This document shows, one piece after another, positions 5,944-14,855 of a stretch of DNA of 31,625 bases (the stretch's first letter is position 1; each line of letters begins with the position of its first letter). The DNA comes from a virus. Made by a program: the position numbers and the translations under genes. Below the pieces are notes generated by a model, which worked only from the letters and a program-made list of their open reading frames with translations, ran no database searches and was not told where the DNA came from. The stretch covers positions 1 through 31,625 of the IMG/VR virus record IMGVR_UViG_3300025646_003943; one strand, given 5' to 3'.

Positions 5944-5951
5944 TATTTATG
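5944..5951 (-). promoter_or_regulatory. Candidate late promoter (CATAAATA)
   Basis: The minus strand reads AGCATAAATAAATG, one mismatch from TATAAATA. It lies 30 nt upstream of the 253-aa gene, which gives a transcript start about 15-20 nt before the ATG. The same GCATAAATAAA core recurs upstream of gene 32, which supports it as a real phage promoter. Confidence 0.65.
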
Positions 5952-5983
5952 CTATTCCGTGTTTTTGCGTTTAAATATGTACT

Positions 5984-6961
5984 GTGCTACATCGAATTTT
6001 AAAACAATACTTTGATAACATTTGTATTTACGACGGCTGTTTTTTTATGCCCTGCACAACTATGGGTTGGGATGTTAGGTACCCTGATAGCTCTGAAACA
6101 CGCTTTGAAAATCCAGATTTTAGGCTTTTTATGATATGTCAGGATATGTTAACCTTTAAATCTGATTCAATACTACCCAACGAACTTATAACAATAGACA
6201 AATACTACAGAGATAAGGATATAGACCTAAAACAAGTAGTAGCCATAGTCTGGAATCACGGTGTAGCAGACATTTGGCATAGAGAAATGCCTGACAGCAT
6301 CCAAGTCGTAGAGTTTAGTCCCTGGCAATACAATACCGTATTACAATATATTAGTAAACGTTACGAGATACAAACTGCAACACTAAAAAATAACCCAAAC
6401 TACATTGCTGTTGTGCCTAATAGGATCACAAAGAAGCATAGGGAAGATACTTACAATGACCTTAAGGATAATCCCTTAGTAAACATAAGTCTGCAACAAC
6501 GTGGCATAGAACTTAAACATCCTGGCAAAACGTTTGAACAATATGACTACGACAATGCCAGTAATTTAATTAGTATAGGTAAAAACTATGCAGATGCTTG
6601 GCTTGCTATAGTATGTGAAAGCCAATACTATGAACACAGAGGTATTATAACTGAAAAAACCTATAACGCAATTATAACACAAACACCGTTCCTACTAGTA
6701 GGCTCTCAGTATCTCTGGCATCACTTACAGCAACATGGATTTACTTGGTATAAGGCATTAGGAAGTGATATTTGTGATGGCTTGCTTAACGACAGTAGGC
6801 GATCTGATGTTTTAACATATTTGCCACGTAATTTACGTTACGCACAAGAAATATATCACATATTGTATAACTATGTTACTGCTAACTACTACTATTTTAT
6901 AAACGGGTACCCTGACAAACTACTAAACATGTTGCATCAGCAACTTAAACGCCTGCGTTAA
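5984..6961 (+). CDS. Fucosyltransferase/exostosin-like glycosyltransferase
   Basis: This is a 325-aa protein on the plus strand, against the direction of its neighbours. The C-terminal part has ITEKTYNAIITQTPFLLVGS then LQQHGF (about 221-252), matching the pattern (TEK...a...g.p.i..Gs....l...GF) of GT10-type and exostosin-like transferases that bind a sugar nucleotide. The N-terminal half is diverged. The start is uncertain: GTG at 5984 is the first, no ribosome binding site is obvious, and the next in-frame ATG is codon 22. It overlaps the convergent FkbM gene by 4 nt. Function is inferred as sugar transfer to a surface glycan, in line with the island it borders. Confidence 0.65.
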   Translation: MLHRILKQYFDNICIYDGCFFMPCTTMGWDVRYPDSSETRFENPDFRLFMICQDMLTFKSDSILPNELITIDKYYRDKDIDLKQVVAIVWNHGVADIWHREMPDSIQVVEFSPWQYNTVLQYISKRYEIQTATLKNNPNYIAVVPNRITKKHREDTYNDLKDNPLVNISLQQRGIELKHPGKTFEQYDYDNASNLISIGKNYADAWLAIVCESQYYEHRGIITEKTYNAIITQTPFLLVGSQYLWHHLQQHGFTWYKALGSDICDGLLNDSRRSDVLTYLPRNLRYAQEIYHILYNYVTANYYYFINGYPDKLLNMLHQQLKRLR

Positions 6962-7794
6962 CCTCCCAACATCTCAGTTTTACTAAGCCTAAGCCCTTCA
7001 CTTCTATCTATTATATTGTCTTCCCAAGATCTGAACGGACGTAAATTTTCTGGTTGCTTGTATGCAGAATGCACTGCAAGAATATTAAGTACACCACTAT
7101 TAAGAAAAATATTTGTTGAATTATTTCTAATATTGTGCTGGTTGTAGTTATAAATTGGCATCCAATAAAGTTTATATTTTGGAAAATAGTGTGTAAAGAT
7201 TACGCCGCAATTATCTGCCACATACTTTGACATACATTCGTATTGGATTATTGGTTTATGATGAGAAATAAAATTAAAACCTCCCATGAGTATGTCAGAC
7301 TCTTTGCCTTCTACATCGATTTTTACAAACTTAACAGGTTTATTGAATTGTACTAGGTTGTCTAATTTGTTAATAAAACAAACTTGTTCACCTTGACCAG
7401 TATGAATTACACCGTAGTTGCCTTTTACACTGGGATCGAAGTCAGTAACTGCACTACACTCAACTTTATACCCTAGTCCGCCTAGAAAAGCATGAACATT
7501 GGTTATATTATTTGTCTGAATATTTTTAACTAGGAGGTTGTAGTTTTTTTGATTAGGCTCATATGATATTACCATTCCGTTAGGGACTAAACTACTATAT
7601 GCTAAAGTATGTGTCCCTATGTTAGCACCTATATCGACAATTACATCGTCTTCATTAATATATTGTTTAACATAATCTATCTCTAAACTTGTGTATTCAC
7701 CATAGTATTCTAGGCTAGCGCCAATGAACTGATCATTGGCATAATAATACATATTACCATATCTAGTATTAGTCTTACGCACCAACTTTGACAT
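6958..7794 (-). CDS. FkbM-family SAM-dependent methyltransferase
   Basis: This 278-aa protein carries VIVDIGANIGTHTLAYS (51-67), the SAM-binding motif I of FkbM methyltransferases, then ISYEPNQKNYNLL (the acidic residue that binds the ribose), and FVKIDVEGKESDILMGG, the hallmark IDVEG motif. FkbM enzymes O-methylate sugars and other small molecules, and this one is likely to methylate a sugar in the glycan made by the island. The start at ATG 7794 overlaps the end of the glycosyltransferase upstream by 20 nt. It is the last minus-strand gene of the island. Confidence 0.85.
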   Translation of the reverse strand: MSKLVRKTNTRYGNMYYYANDQFIGASLEYYGEYTSLEIDYVKQYINEDDVIVDIGANIGTHTLAYSSLVPNGMVISYEPNQKNYNLLVKNIQTNNITNVHAFLGGLGYKVECSAVTDFDPSVKGNYGVIHTGQGEQVCFINKLDNLVQFNKPVKFVKIDVEGKESDILMGGFNFISHHKPIIQYECMSKYVADNCGVIFTHYFPKYKLYWMPIYNYNQHNIRNNSTNIFLNSGVLNILAVHSAYKQPENLRPFRSWEDNIIDRSEGLRLSKTEMLGG

Positions 7795-8434
7795 CTTCTA
7801 ACTCCCAATCTAATTCGTGTGGTTTTGGTTTACCGTGAAAGACAACTATACTGTTATCTGGATGTGCTTTACCTTCTAGGTACTCCCAACGATAACTGAT
7901 TGTCCAGTGCCAGGGCCACCAGCGTTTATCTTTGTCTAACCGTGCAGTTATATAGTCTTGATCTCCTCTGAAACTAGACATAATATTGCGCATGTTTACA
8001 GCAAACTCGTCCCAGAACTTTCTGTACTGCTCGTGTTCGAATAACATCACACTACTGTTACTGACAGGATAATCAGGACGCACTTTTCTGTTAAAGTCTT
8101 GACAAATCCAAAAGTTTCCATCGTACGAATTTAAAAACTTGTCTATGTTACCATTAATAATAACGTCTAGGTCAATATAAAAACAAGGTCCAGACAGACC
8201 TATATCATATTTAAACATATACATTTTGTACCACCACATCCAACGCACAGGGACAGGCAGTGGTTGTACTTTTACAAACTTTACATTAGGATTGTCGTGT
8301 GGCATATCAGTAATACACCAAAAGTCAAAGTCTTTGGTACAGTTTGCTCGTACCATGTCATAAAGTTTGTCTACATACTCTGTAGAATATGCTGGACCTA
8401 CCCTAACACATACTATGTTAAACTTTTGAGCCAC
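7775..8434 (-). CDS. GT-A-like glycosyltransferase with DxD motif
   Basis: This is a 219-aa protein. N-terminal FNIVCVRVG starts a Rossmann-like sheet, and CFYIDLDVIING contains the D88-x-D90 metal/nucleotide-sugar motif typical of GT-A folds. FRGDQDYI and VVFHGKPKPHEL near the C-terminus fit the conserved acceptor/metal-binding region of GT8-like enzymes. The start is GTG at 8434, overlapping the cupin gene by 17 nt. The donor and acceptor cannot be read. It is one of several DxD glycosyltransferases in this run. Confidence 0.75.
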   Translation of the reverse strand: MAQKFNIVCVRVGPAYSTEYVDKLYDMVRANCTKDFDFWCITDMPHDNPNVKFVKVQPLPVPVRWMWWYKMYMFKYDIGLSGPCFYIDLDVIINGNIDKFLNSYDGNFWICQDFNRKVRPDYPVSNSSVMLFEHEQYRKFWDEFAVNMRNIMSSFRGDQDYITARLDKDKRWWPWHWTISYRWEYLEGKAHPDNSIVVFHGKPKPHELDWELEDVKVGA

Positions 8435-8771
8435 CCACAGTCTCTCTTTCTATATCGTCGTGATCGAATTCTGCCCAATACAATTCAAATGCCACTGTGT
8501 CTTCTAATGCCTCAAACTGATGAAACTCTCCAGGACCAACGGCTGTGAAGTCTCCCGACTCTAATATTGTTTCGTCTACTAAATCGTAATTGTTTTTCCA
8601 TACTCTAATTAGTAGTTTGCCTCGTTCAACGAAGAATCCGTTCCATTTTGTTTTGTGCAAATGTTTACTACAATATTTGCCTGCATTTGCTTCTATCCTG
8701 TGGAATTCTAAGACTCCATTAGCATGGATAAGTTCTGTGACTCCCCATACTTTACCTGCCTTTGTGGTCAT
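8418..8771 (-). CDS. Cupin-domain protein
   Basis: This is a 117-aa single cupin. Motif 1 is seen in GKYCSKHLHKTKWNGFFVERG (H37, H39, E49) and motif 2 in GPGEFHQFEAL (H84), giving the usual 3-His/1-Glu metal site. Single-domain cupins next to nucleotidyltransferases and glycosyltransferases often act as sugar-phosphate isomerases or epimerases (mannose-6-phosphate isomerase C-terminal-like); this is the likely role but not proven. The gene overlaps both neighbours by about 20 nt. Confidence 0.8.
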   Translation of the reverse strand: MTTKAGKVWGVTELIHANGVLEFHRIEANAGKYCSKHLHKTKWNGFFVERGKLLIRVWKNNYDLVDETILESGDFTAVGPGEFHQFEALEDTVAFELYWAEFDHDDIERETVGGSKV

Positions 8772-9615
8772 ACTGTAATCCTTTTCGATTTAAAAATTTA
8801 TCCCATTGTTGACGTTTTTCAATACTTAGTAGGTTATAGGCATCGTCCTTAATACTTGCTGTAAGTGTTGATGTTTTGTTTATGTTGAGCCAAAACGCCT
8901 TCTCATCTTCAGTATCTAGTTGCCAGTCTGCTAGGTTAATAGTTTGGAATATAGGTTGCGTATCAGTATAGTAGACATGGAATAAGTTTGTATAAAAACA
9001 AAACATACCATACAACAATAGTTCGGTTGCAAAGTGAGGATACTGACTATATTCCTCAAACCAGTCTACAAAACTACGTTTGGTTGTGATAGTTATATAG
9101 TTCAACATAGATTGTAAGATAGTTAAGTTCACTGGATGAGGCACACCACCTGGCGCTAGCCAACGTTCTTCGGGCAATTCTAAATCTAGTAACTGCTTTA
9201 CATTTTTAAATCCATCACTAAACTGGCTAAACACTGGCCAACTAGTACTGGTAAACTTTCCATCAACAAAGAACTCGCTAAGTTCGAAAGGTCTAACTAA
9301 AAACGTTTTAGCATCAAACCATAAACTCCACTCAGAGTTAGTATAAACACTACCAAGTATTTTACAAATTTGCTGAGTTTCTCTGCCGTTTATAGTTGGC
9401 TTGCTCTTATACCCTATTTGTTCTCTGTTTACTACGACTACTTTGTCTGATAGTTTACCCCACCATGCAGGATCTATATCAAGTTTTTCTTCACCATTAT
9501 CAACAACTAATATTGTTTCTACAGCATCCCTACTCATATATAGGTCAAAACTTTGTGCGTGTGTTTTAAGTAGTTGGATTTCTGGCTCGTATACTACAGT
9601 AACTGTGCTTATCAT
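8752..9615 (-). CDS. DUF6492-like putative glycosyltransferase
   Basis: This is a 287-aa protein. The N-terminus MISTVTVVYEPEIQLLKTHA with ILVVDNGEE is the opening strand pattern of GT-A folds. YKSKPTINGRETQQICKI followed by WSLWFDAKTFLVRPF resembles the DUF6492 family, in which a K..Q...K segment precedes a D-containing pseudo-DxD motif; this assignment is from memory and moderate. LAPGGVPHPV and FATELLLYGMF would belong to the acceptor side. It overlaps the gene upstream by 4 nt. Confidence 0.6.
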   Translation of the reverse strand: MISTVTVVYEPEIQLLKTHAQSFDLYMSRDAVETILVVDNGEEKLDIDPAWWGKLSDKVVVVNREQIGYKSKPTINGRETQQICKILGSVYTNSEWSLWFDAKTFLVRPFELSEFFVDGKFTSTSWPVFSQFSDGFKNVKQLLDLELPEERWLAPGGVPHPVNLTILQSMLNYITITTKRSFVDWFEEYSQYPHFATELLLYGMFCFYTNLFHVYYTDTQPIFQTINLADWQLDTEDEKAFWLNINKTSTLTASIKDDAYNLLSIEKRQQWDKFLNRKGLQYDHKGR

Positions 9616-10283
9616 AAATTTGTTTCTGATGTTTCGTTATAGTATGTGCGCCATTCTTCACTATAGTCACAGTTTACATAGTCTGTAAACCAGGGACCAC
9701 CCTCTGTATAGTGAACACACTTGATATCCTTCTTGCTTTCGTACTCTCCTGCTAACCAGTTCCATTCTAGTGGTAGATCACCTATTAGGTGGTCCCCTTC
9801 TAACCATTTAAACTGGTGTAACTCTAGTCCGCTGGCTTTATTAACATAGTCTGGTGTTAGTGTAGTACATTTTTTACAATTAAGCAACATAAAACTACTC
9901 CAGTTCTTTTTCTCGTACTTGGTTTGTACTTGCCCTAGAAACTTTTTACTTGCTTTAGGTGTGTAGTCGTGTTTGCATACTTGTACAGTATAGCGATCAT
10001 CACGTAGGCGCCATAGTTCGTTTATGTCTGCTTGCATTAACATATCACAGTCCATAAACAATGCCCAGCCCTGATAATTCATTAAATGTGGTACAATAAA
10101 TCTACTAAAACTAAACTCTGTAGAGCTTAGGCTGTTACGCTCTCTAACAAAATCGTCTTTAATGTTTTCTAAATATATAGGAGTAATACTTACAGGCTTT
10201 GTGCTGTTCTTTAGTATACTGTAACTAAGAACATTAAACGCTACCTTCTCTTTGCTGTCGTATCCTATAAAAACGTTAATCAT
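9612..10283 (-). CDS. GT8-like glycosyltransferase
   Basis: This is a 223-aa protein. It starts INVFIGYDSKEKVAFNVL (typical of GT8-like phage and bacterial transferases), has the D78-x-D80 motif in ALFMDCDMLMQ, then WSSFMLLNC, PLEWNWLAGEY and VHYTEGGPWF, all landmarks of this group, with the His near the C-terminus as a likely metal ligand. Proteins of this type occur in many marine T4-like phages. Donor and acceptor are unknown. ATG 10283 overlaps the preceding stop by 4 nt. Confidence 0.8.
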   Translation of the reverse strand: MINVFIGYDSKEKVAFNVLSYSILKNSTKPVSITPIYLENIKDDFVRERNSLSSTEFSFSRFIVPHLMNYQGWALFMDCDMLMQADINELWRLRDDRYTVQVCKHDYTPKASKKFLGQVQTKYEKKNWSSFMLLNCKKCTTLTPDYVNKASGLELHQFKWLEGDHLIGDLPLEWNWLAGEYESKKDIKCVHYTEGGPWFTDYVNCDYSEEWRTYYNETSETNL

Positions 10284-10990
10284 TTTTTACGCATACCTTC
10301 CAATTTTGCTGCCTTTGCTCTGTTATTTTCAGTACTAAAACCTACTTTCTTCCTATTACCTTTAGTATGATCGTAGTACTCTGATAATACACACCTAGCT
10401 TGTATGTGTCCTTTGCCGCCATCTCCTATGTCATTATTTTTAGTGTTTCGTTCTACTTCAAACTTAAGACGAACAAAATCCCAAACAAAACTGTCATGGC
10501 ATTCAAGTAAACTGTAGATTTCATCTGAATCATACATACGTTTCATTTCTCTGGCAAAGTCTAATGTATCAGGGTGGTGCATATTGAATCCTAAAAATCC
10601 GCACTCGCTGTATTGTTTGCCTCTACCCATATAGGTAAGCATACAATCTTCCTTATATAGACTTGTCTTTATTTCTTCTTCGGGTAAAGGTTTTAAAAAC
10701 ACACTATCAGCATCTATTCCTACTATAAAGTCAAAGTTTTCCATAGTTAGTATGGCATGAGTATAGGCATAAACTTTATAACTAAATCTTACCCCATCCT
10801 GTAAGTAATTCTCGTAGGGTCTCCTGGCGTTCCTGTTAACAAATTTTTTAAGGTCAGGAACAAGATCATACATGCCACCATCTTCATTATAGACAATGTA
10901 AGGATACTTCCAATTATACGTGCTTTGAAACCTATGTCCGTACTCTTGATATAATCGATTATTCCATGTTGTAACTAATAAAACTCTCAT
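10280..10990 (-). CDS. GT-A-like glycosyltransferase
   Basis: I choose the ATG at 10990 (236 aa) rather than the ATG 27 nt upstream, because it overlaps the TGA of the asparagine synthase gene (ATGA) as in other coupled pairs here and opens with the strand MRVLLVTTWNN. FIVGIDADSVFLKP holds the DxD motif (D93, D95), and CGFLGFNMHHPD and LLECHDSFVWDF fit conserved regions of similar phage transferases. The C-terminus is basic (NNRAKAAKLEGMRKK). Function is glycosyl transfer of unknown specificity. Confidence 0.75.
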   Translation of the reverse strand: MRVLLVTTWNNRLYQEYGHRFQSTYNWKYPYIVYNEDGGMYDLVPDLKKFVNRNARRPYENYLQDGVRFSYKVYAYTHAILTMENFDFIVGIDADSVFLKPLPEEEIKTSLYKEDCMLTYMGRGKQYSECGFLGFNMHHPDTLDFAREMKRMYDSDEIYSLLECHDSFVWDFVRLKFEVERNTKNNDIGDGGKGHIQARCVLSEYYDHTKGNRKKVGFSTENNRAKAAKLEGMRKK

Positions 10991-12765
10991 AGTGTGATCC
11001 CATATACTTTTTTCCATACTGCAAAATTTAAAATAACAAAGAGCTCCTTCTGACTACGTATACCAGGACCTTTGTTTTTACTTGTAAACTCTTTATTATT
11101 AAGATACTTGTTTTCTATATCTGATTTTTTATATTCGAAAATATCCATTAGGTCTGCACTACTTAATATATCTCTTATATAATCTTTTAAGACACCATTG
11201 TCTGGTGCAGGTGAGTCTAATCTACCTACCAGTATTTCATCAGTAGGAAAACGCCAACCTGTTTTTTTATGATTTATAATATAGTCAGGCAAGATGCCTC
11301 TGTATGCTTCTTTTTGTAGTAACTTATGTTTCTCTGTTGGTGCATCAGCAAACATACTGTCTACTTTGGTTGCACCAGGTATGGCCCTAACGTAATCTCT
11401 TAGACTCTTGTTTAATATAGGAAAACGGGCTTCCATACTAAAGCTCATACCTAACTTATCGTTACGTACAAGAAAGTCTTCTGCTACGCTATTAAGACAT
11501 TCTGTGTACATGAAATCATTAAGTGCGTCTCCTGTCATTTGTGTCTTGGGCAACCACTCATTAAGATAATCCATTTGATCTTCTAGTGTACACTGAAGTT
11601 CAGGATTGTCAAGTGGTCTATTGTGTGTGCGCCACATCTTTAATTTGTTGCGCCAGTTAGGAATCCCACTGTGATGTTTATAGCCTGCAAATATTTCGTC
11701 GCCACCATCACCTGACAGTGTTACTACAATATTATTATTACTAATAAACTTATTTGTGTTGTAGTAAGTAGGAAAACTCTTACCCTGTCTTGGTTCTTCT
11801 AACGCATAGAAGGTTGCATCTAACGCATCAACATAGTCTTGTTGTGTTTGATGTATATGATAGTTTTCTATATCCCAGTCTCTACATAAACGTTCTGCTA
11901 GTTCGCTGTCCTCGTTTAGTCTACTTTCGGGATCAGTTGTGGCAAAACTACTTGTAAACGTAACTGGCTTAACTCCTAGCTCACGCATCTCTGCTAATAT
12001 ACTACCAGAGTCTAATCCACCTGATAAAAATAGTCCAATGTTTCTACGTCCCATTAGTGTTTGATTTACACTATGCTGGTTAAGTTGCTTTACTTCTGCG
12101 CCTAATACTTTAGGATCTGTTTCTGTTACAGGATCTAACGTATAATCTAATAGGTTAGTTCTAGAATCGTTAATCCATACTTCACCTGGAACAAGTTTCT
12201 TTATACCTTCAAACATTGTAAGGTAACCTGGATTGTATCCTTGATTGTAGTACTGGGCTAGAGCTTGCTTACATACTCGGCGTTCGAACCCTACTGCTAG
12301 TAAGCTCTTGATTTCACTACTAAAATGTAATACTTTGTCTTTGTAACCATAGTATAATGGCTTTGCGCCGTTAGTATCCCTGGCTAGTATCAACTGTCTG
12401 GTAGTCTTATTATAGAAAGCCACAGCAAACATGCCATCACATTTCTTTAAGAACTCCCAGCCTTGTTCTTTTAGTCCTGCCGCTAGAACTTCTGTATCAG
12501 TATTAGTTACGCACTTGTGTTTAATAGTTGATTGTAGTTCTTTATAATTGTAAATCTCACCATTAAAAACAAGGACACAATCTTCATGATGCCAGGGCTG
12601 AGCACTTGCATCTGCATCATCAACAATGCTTAGTAAGTTATGACCTAGTGTTATGTTAGAATCTGACCATGCACCGTTACCATCAGGACCACGATGATGT
12701 GCCGCCTTAATCATCTTAGCGACTTTGTTAGTATCCTTATGCAAAAATCCATGTATTGCGCACAT
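10987..12765 (-). CDS. asnB: Glutamine-hydrolysing asparagine synthase (AsnB-type)
   Basis: This 592-aa protein is full length for the family. Met1-Cys2 gives the N-terminal nucleophile of class II glutamine amidotransferases, with HHRGPDG (23-29) and FNGEIYN (68-73) completing the glutaminase site. The synthase domain has LSGGLDSGS (the PPi-loop SGGLDS at 248-253), SGDGGDEIFAGY and MEARFPILN. It would amidate aspartate or, as often in glycan loci, a sugar uronic acid or other carboxylate. Asparagine synthases are known in marine phages such as P-SSM2-like viruses and in surface-polysaccharide clusters. The start overlaps the preceding stop by one base (TAATG). Confidence 0.92.
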   Translation of the reverse strand: MCAIHGFLHKDTNKVAKMIKAAHHRGPDGNGAWSDSNITLGHNLLSIVDDADASAQPWHHEDCVLVFNGEIYNYKELQSTIKHKCVTNTDTEVLAAGLKEQGWEFLKKCDGMFAVAFYNKTTRQLILARDTNGAKPLYYGYKDKVLHFSSEIKSLLAVGFERRVCKQALAQYYNQGYNPGYLTMFEGIKKLVPGEVWINDSRTNLLDYTLDPVTETDPKVLGAEVKQLNQHSVNQTLMGRRNIGLFLSGGLDSGSILAEMRELGVKPVTFTSSFATTDPESRLNEDSELAERLCRDWDIENYHIHQTQQDYVDALDATFYALEEPRQGKSFPTYYNTNKFISNNNIVVTLSGDGGDEIFAGYKHHSGIPNWRNKLKMWRTHNRPLDNPELQCTLEDQMDYLNEWLPKTQMTGDALNDFMYTECLNSVAEDFLVRNDKLGMSFSMEARFPILNKSLRDYVRAIPGATKVDSMFADAPTEKHKLLQKEAYRGILPDYIINHKKTGWRFPTDEILVGRLDSPAPDNGVLKDYIRDILSSADLMDIFEYKKSDIENKYLNNKEFTSKNKGPGIRSQKELFVILNFAVWKKVYGITL

Positions 12766-13625
12766 TACGCTAATTCCTCATATACTGCTTGCCATTGTTG
12801 ACTTATTACACTGGGACTGTAATTTTCAATTACGTGCCTCTGTCCTGCACGTACACGTTCTAATGCCTGATTAGGACTATACTTGATATACTTTATACCT
12901 TCGTCAATATCCCCACACCATATATAGTCTTTAAGTGTTAACCAACTAGGGATCTCGGCATTAGTAACTACAAATTTGCCTTGCATTAATGCATCTACTG
13001 GTCTGTTGTTACCTTTATACATTGTCATTGCATTGCTGTTGTCTACTGGCAATAACACAAAGTCACTATTACTAACAACCTTACCTTGTGTTTCGTAACT
13101 CCACATAATAGGACCTTCATTACTAATTACTTTTAGGTCTAATGTATAAACGTCGTAGTCGTCCCAGTTAATTTGTTTTAAATTACCGGCGCTACCATAG
13201 TAGACTGCTTTAAGTATTCCTGTAGGTTTCCACGCAGGTTCTTCTCTCCTACGCTCAGTAGGGTCAGGAATAACGTAAACTGATTTGTCTGTTTTAGTTT
13301 GTATAAGGGTTTTAAGTTCATCACAAGTTGTAGTAATTGCTGTTGCTGTGCTATTAGTATTAGTCCACAACTTTTCTAACTTAGGCCACTTATTATCACA
13401 GATGTCATGTATGTAACGTATATTGTTGTCAAGTAGATAGGCAACATCTTGTTCTGTATGTATTCTACCTAGTACTACAATGTCATCTGTATTAGCGTTA
13501 GACAAATCTTCTATGCAATCACCTACTAGTCTAGCACGACTTCTGTAACTGTATGGCTCTTGTGCGCCTTTTCTATCTGGAGTATAAAACTTTAGCACAT
13601 TGCCACCACTGTTTCCAATACGCAC
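12765..13625 (-). CDS. GT-B-like glycosyltransferase
   Basis: This is a 286-aa protein. N-terminal half: DIVVLGRIHTEQDVAYLL and YIHDICDNKW look like the first Rossmann domain; C-terminal half: YYGSAGNLKQINW, FVLLPVDNSN and YKGNNRPVDALMQGKFVV are typical of the GT4-type donor-binding domain. A strong E-x7-E motif is not obvious. The first start is GTG at 13625, 34 nt inside the phosphorylase gene; a second GTG at 13598 (LKFYTPD) would also fit. Function is sugar transfer of unknown specificity. Confidence 0.65.
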   Translation of the reverse strand: MRIGNSGGNVLKFYTPDRKGAQEPYSYRSRARLVGDCIEDLSNANTDDIVVLGRIHTEQDVAYLLDNNIRYIHDICDNKWPKLEKLWTNTNSTATAITTTCDELKTLIQTKTDKSVYVIPDPTERRREEPAWKPTGILKAVYYGSAGNLKQINWDDYDVYTLDLKVISNEGPIMWSYETQGKVVSNSDFVLLPVDNSNAMTMYKGNNRPVDALMQGKFVVTNAEIPSWLTLKDYIWCGDIDEGIKYIKYSPNQALERVRAGQRHVIENYSPSVISQQWQAVYEELA

Positions 13626-14293
13626 TCAGTCATCTCTTTAAAACTGGTCTGTCTTGCTAGACTGTCCATTGCTTCATTTTTTGCTAAATGATCGCTAATG
13701 GTACAGACACTAAGTGCTTTCTTTTTAAACCTATTTGCTAGTGCATATAGTACATGTGTTTCCATTTCTACTGCCAGTATACCTAGATCGTCATGTTTAA
13801 GCCACCATAACTGATCAGTCTGATAAAAGTAATCATTACTTGTTATACTACCCACATGTGCTTGCGGACAAATGTCTGTGAACTTGCGCAACCAATCATA
13901 ACTTACTGTAGGGCAGAATGTCCAACCAGGTATAAACTCTTTAGTCATATTACTGTCTGTGCTTGCTGTTGTTGCGGCAACAATGTCGCCTAAGTCCAAG
14001 TGGTCAGCAATGGCTCCTGCAGATCCTACACGGATAATTGTTTCTACGTTGTACATATTATACAACTCGTGTATGTAGATAGCATTACTAGCCTGGCCCA
14101 TGCCACCACCTTGTACACTGATGGGAATACCTTTGTATTCTCCTGTGTAACCTAAACAGTTACGTACCTGATTAACTACTTTACGTTTAGTTAAAAAGTT
14201 GCGGCTTATCCATTCAGCACGAAGCGGATCACCAGGCAGTAATACTACTGGTGCGTATGCATCATCTGGTGCTTCAATGTGTGGTGTTGCCAT
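13592..14293 (-). CDS. deoD: Purine nucleoside phosphorylase, DeoD type
   Basis: This is a 233-aa protein, close to bacterial DeoD length (239 in E. coli). MATPHIEA, LLPGDPLRAEWI (19-30, phosphate loop), IIRVGSAGAI (86-95), VEMET (175-179) and CTISDH with D201 (E. coli D204, the base-protonating acid) line up with E. coli DeoD. It would split purine nucleosides with phosphate to free base and ribose-1-phosphate. In a phage this could salvage host purines, but here it lies inside a sugar island, so supply of pentose-1-phosphate is another possibility. The gene overlaps the HAD gene by 20 nt. Confidence 0.92.
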   Translation of the reverse strand: MATPHIEAPDDAYAPVVLLPGDPLRAEWISRNFLTKRKVVNQVRNCLGYTGEYKGIPISVQGGGMGQASNAIYIHELYNMYNVETIIRVGSAGAIADHLDLGDIVAATTASTDSNMTKEFIPGWTFCPTVSYDWLRKFTDICPQAHVGSITSNDYFYQTDQLWWLKHDDLGILAVEMETHVLYALANRFKKKALSVCTISDHLAKNEAMDSLARQTSFKEMTECVLETVVAMC

Positions 14294-14855
14294 TTACTAC
14301 CTCATATAATTCTTGCCAGTTAGAAACACGTAGTCCTTGCCAGCGTTTGTTGTAAGGATGATCCATTACAATACTGCGCATGCCTGCTTGTTCGCCAGAC
14401 TCTGCATGACTAACTGAATCTTCTATCCAATAAAAATTTGTATCCTTGTATGTACTGCTTAGATAATCAAGTTTGCCTTCTGTAAAATCTAAGCCGCAGT
14501 ATACTTTGTCAAACACATCACCAAATATATGTACAAGGTTACGATAACGAAGTTTTTGTGCATACTTGTCTATGTGTAAACTACTGGCAACATCAAAACG
14601 CCAGCCTTCTTCACCTAGTTTACGTACCCAGTACTGCGCATCTCTAAACGGCGGCAGGAAACCTACTGCGCCAGACTCATTGAATCTACCCACACAGTCT
14701 ATTGCTTCCTCTTCGGGAATACCATACCGTACACGTTGGATATAACTGTGATCTACGTCTGGTAGTTTGAGATAGCCTTGTTCAGCCATCCAGACATCAA
14801 ACGCAAATACCCAGTCTAGTAATACACCGTCGCAATCAGTGACAATTTTCTTCAT
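14274..14855 (-). CDS. HAD-superfamily phosphatase/5'-nucleotidase-like
   Basis: This is a 193-aa protein. KKIVTDCDGVLLDW holds the HAD motif I DxDG (D7, D9). VASSL supplies the Ser of motif II, a Lys (GKLDYL) motif III, and WIEDSVSHAESG the acidic motif IV. It is compact with a small cap, as in phage and bacterial 5'-nucleotidases or sugar phosphatases. Placed between a nucleotidyltransferase and a purine nucleoside phosphorylase, it could dephosphorylate a nucleotide (feeding the phosphorylase) or a sugar phosphate. It overlaps both neighbours by 20 nt. Confidence 0.75.
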   Translation of the reverse strand: MKKIVTDCDGVLLDWVFAFDVWMAEQGYLKLPDVDHSYIQRVRYGIPEEEAIDCVGRFNESGAVGFLPPFRDAQYWVRKLGEEGWRFDVASSLHIDKYAQKLRYRNLVHIFGDVFDKVYCGLDFTEGKLDYLSSTYKDTNFYWIEDSVSHAESGEQAGMRSIVMDHPYNKRWQGLRVSNWQELYEVVNGNTTH

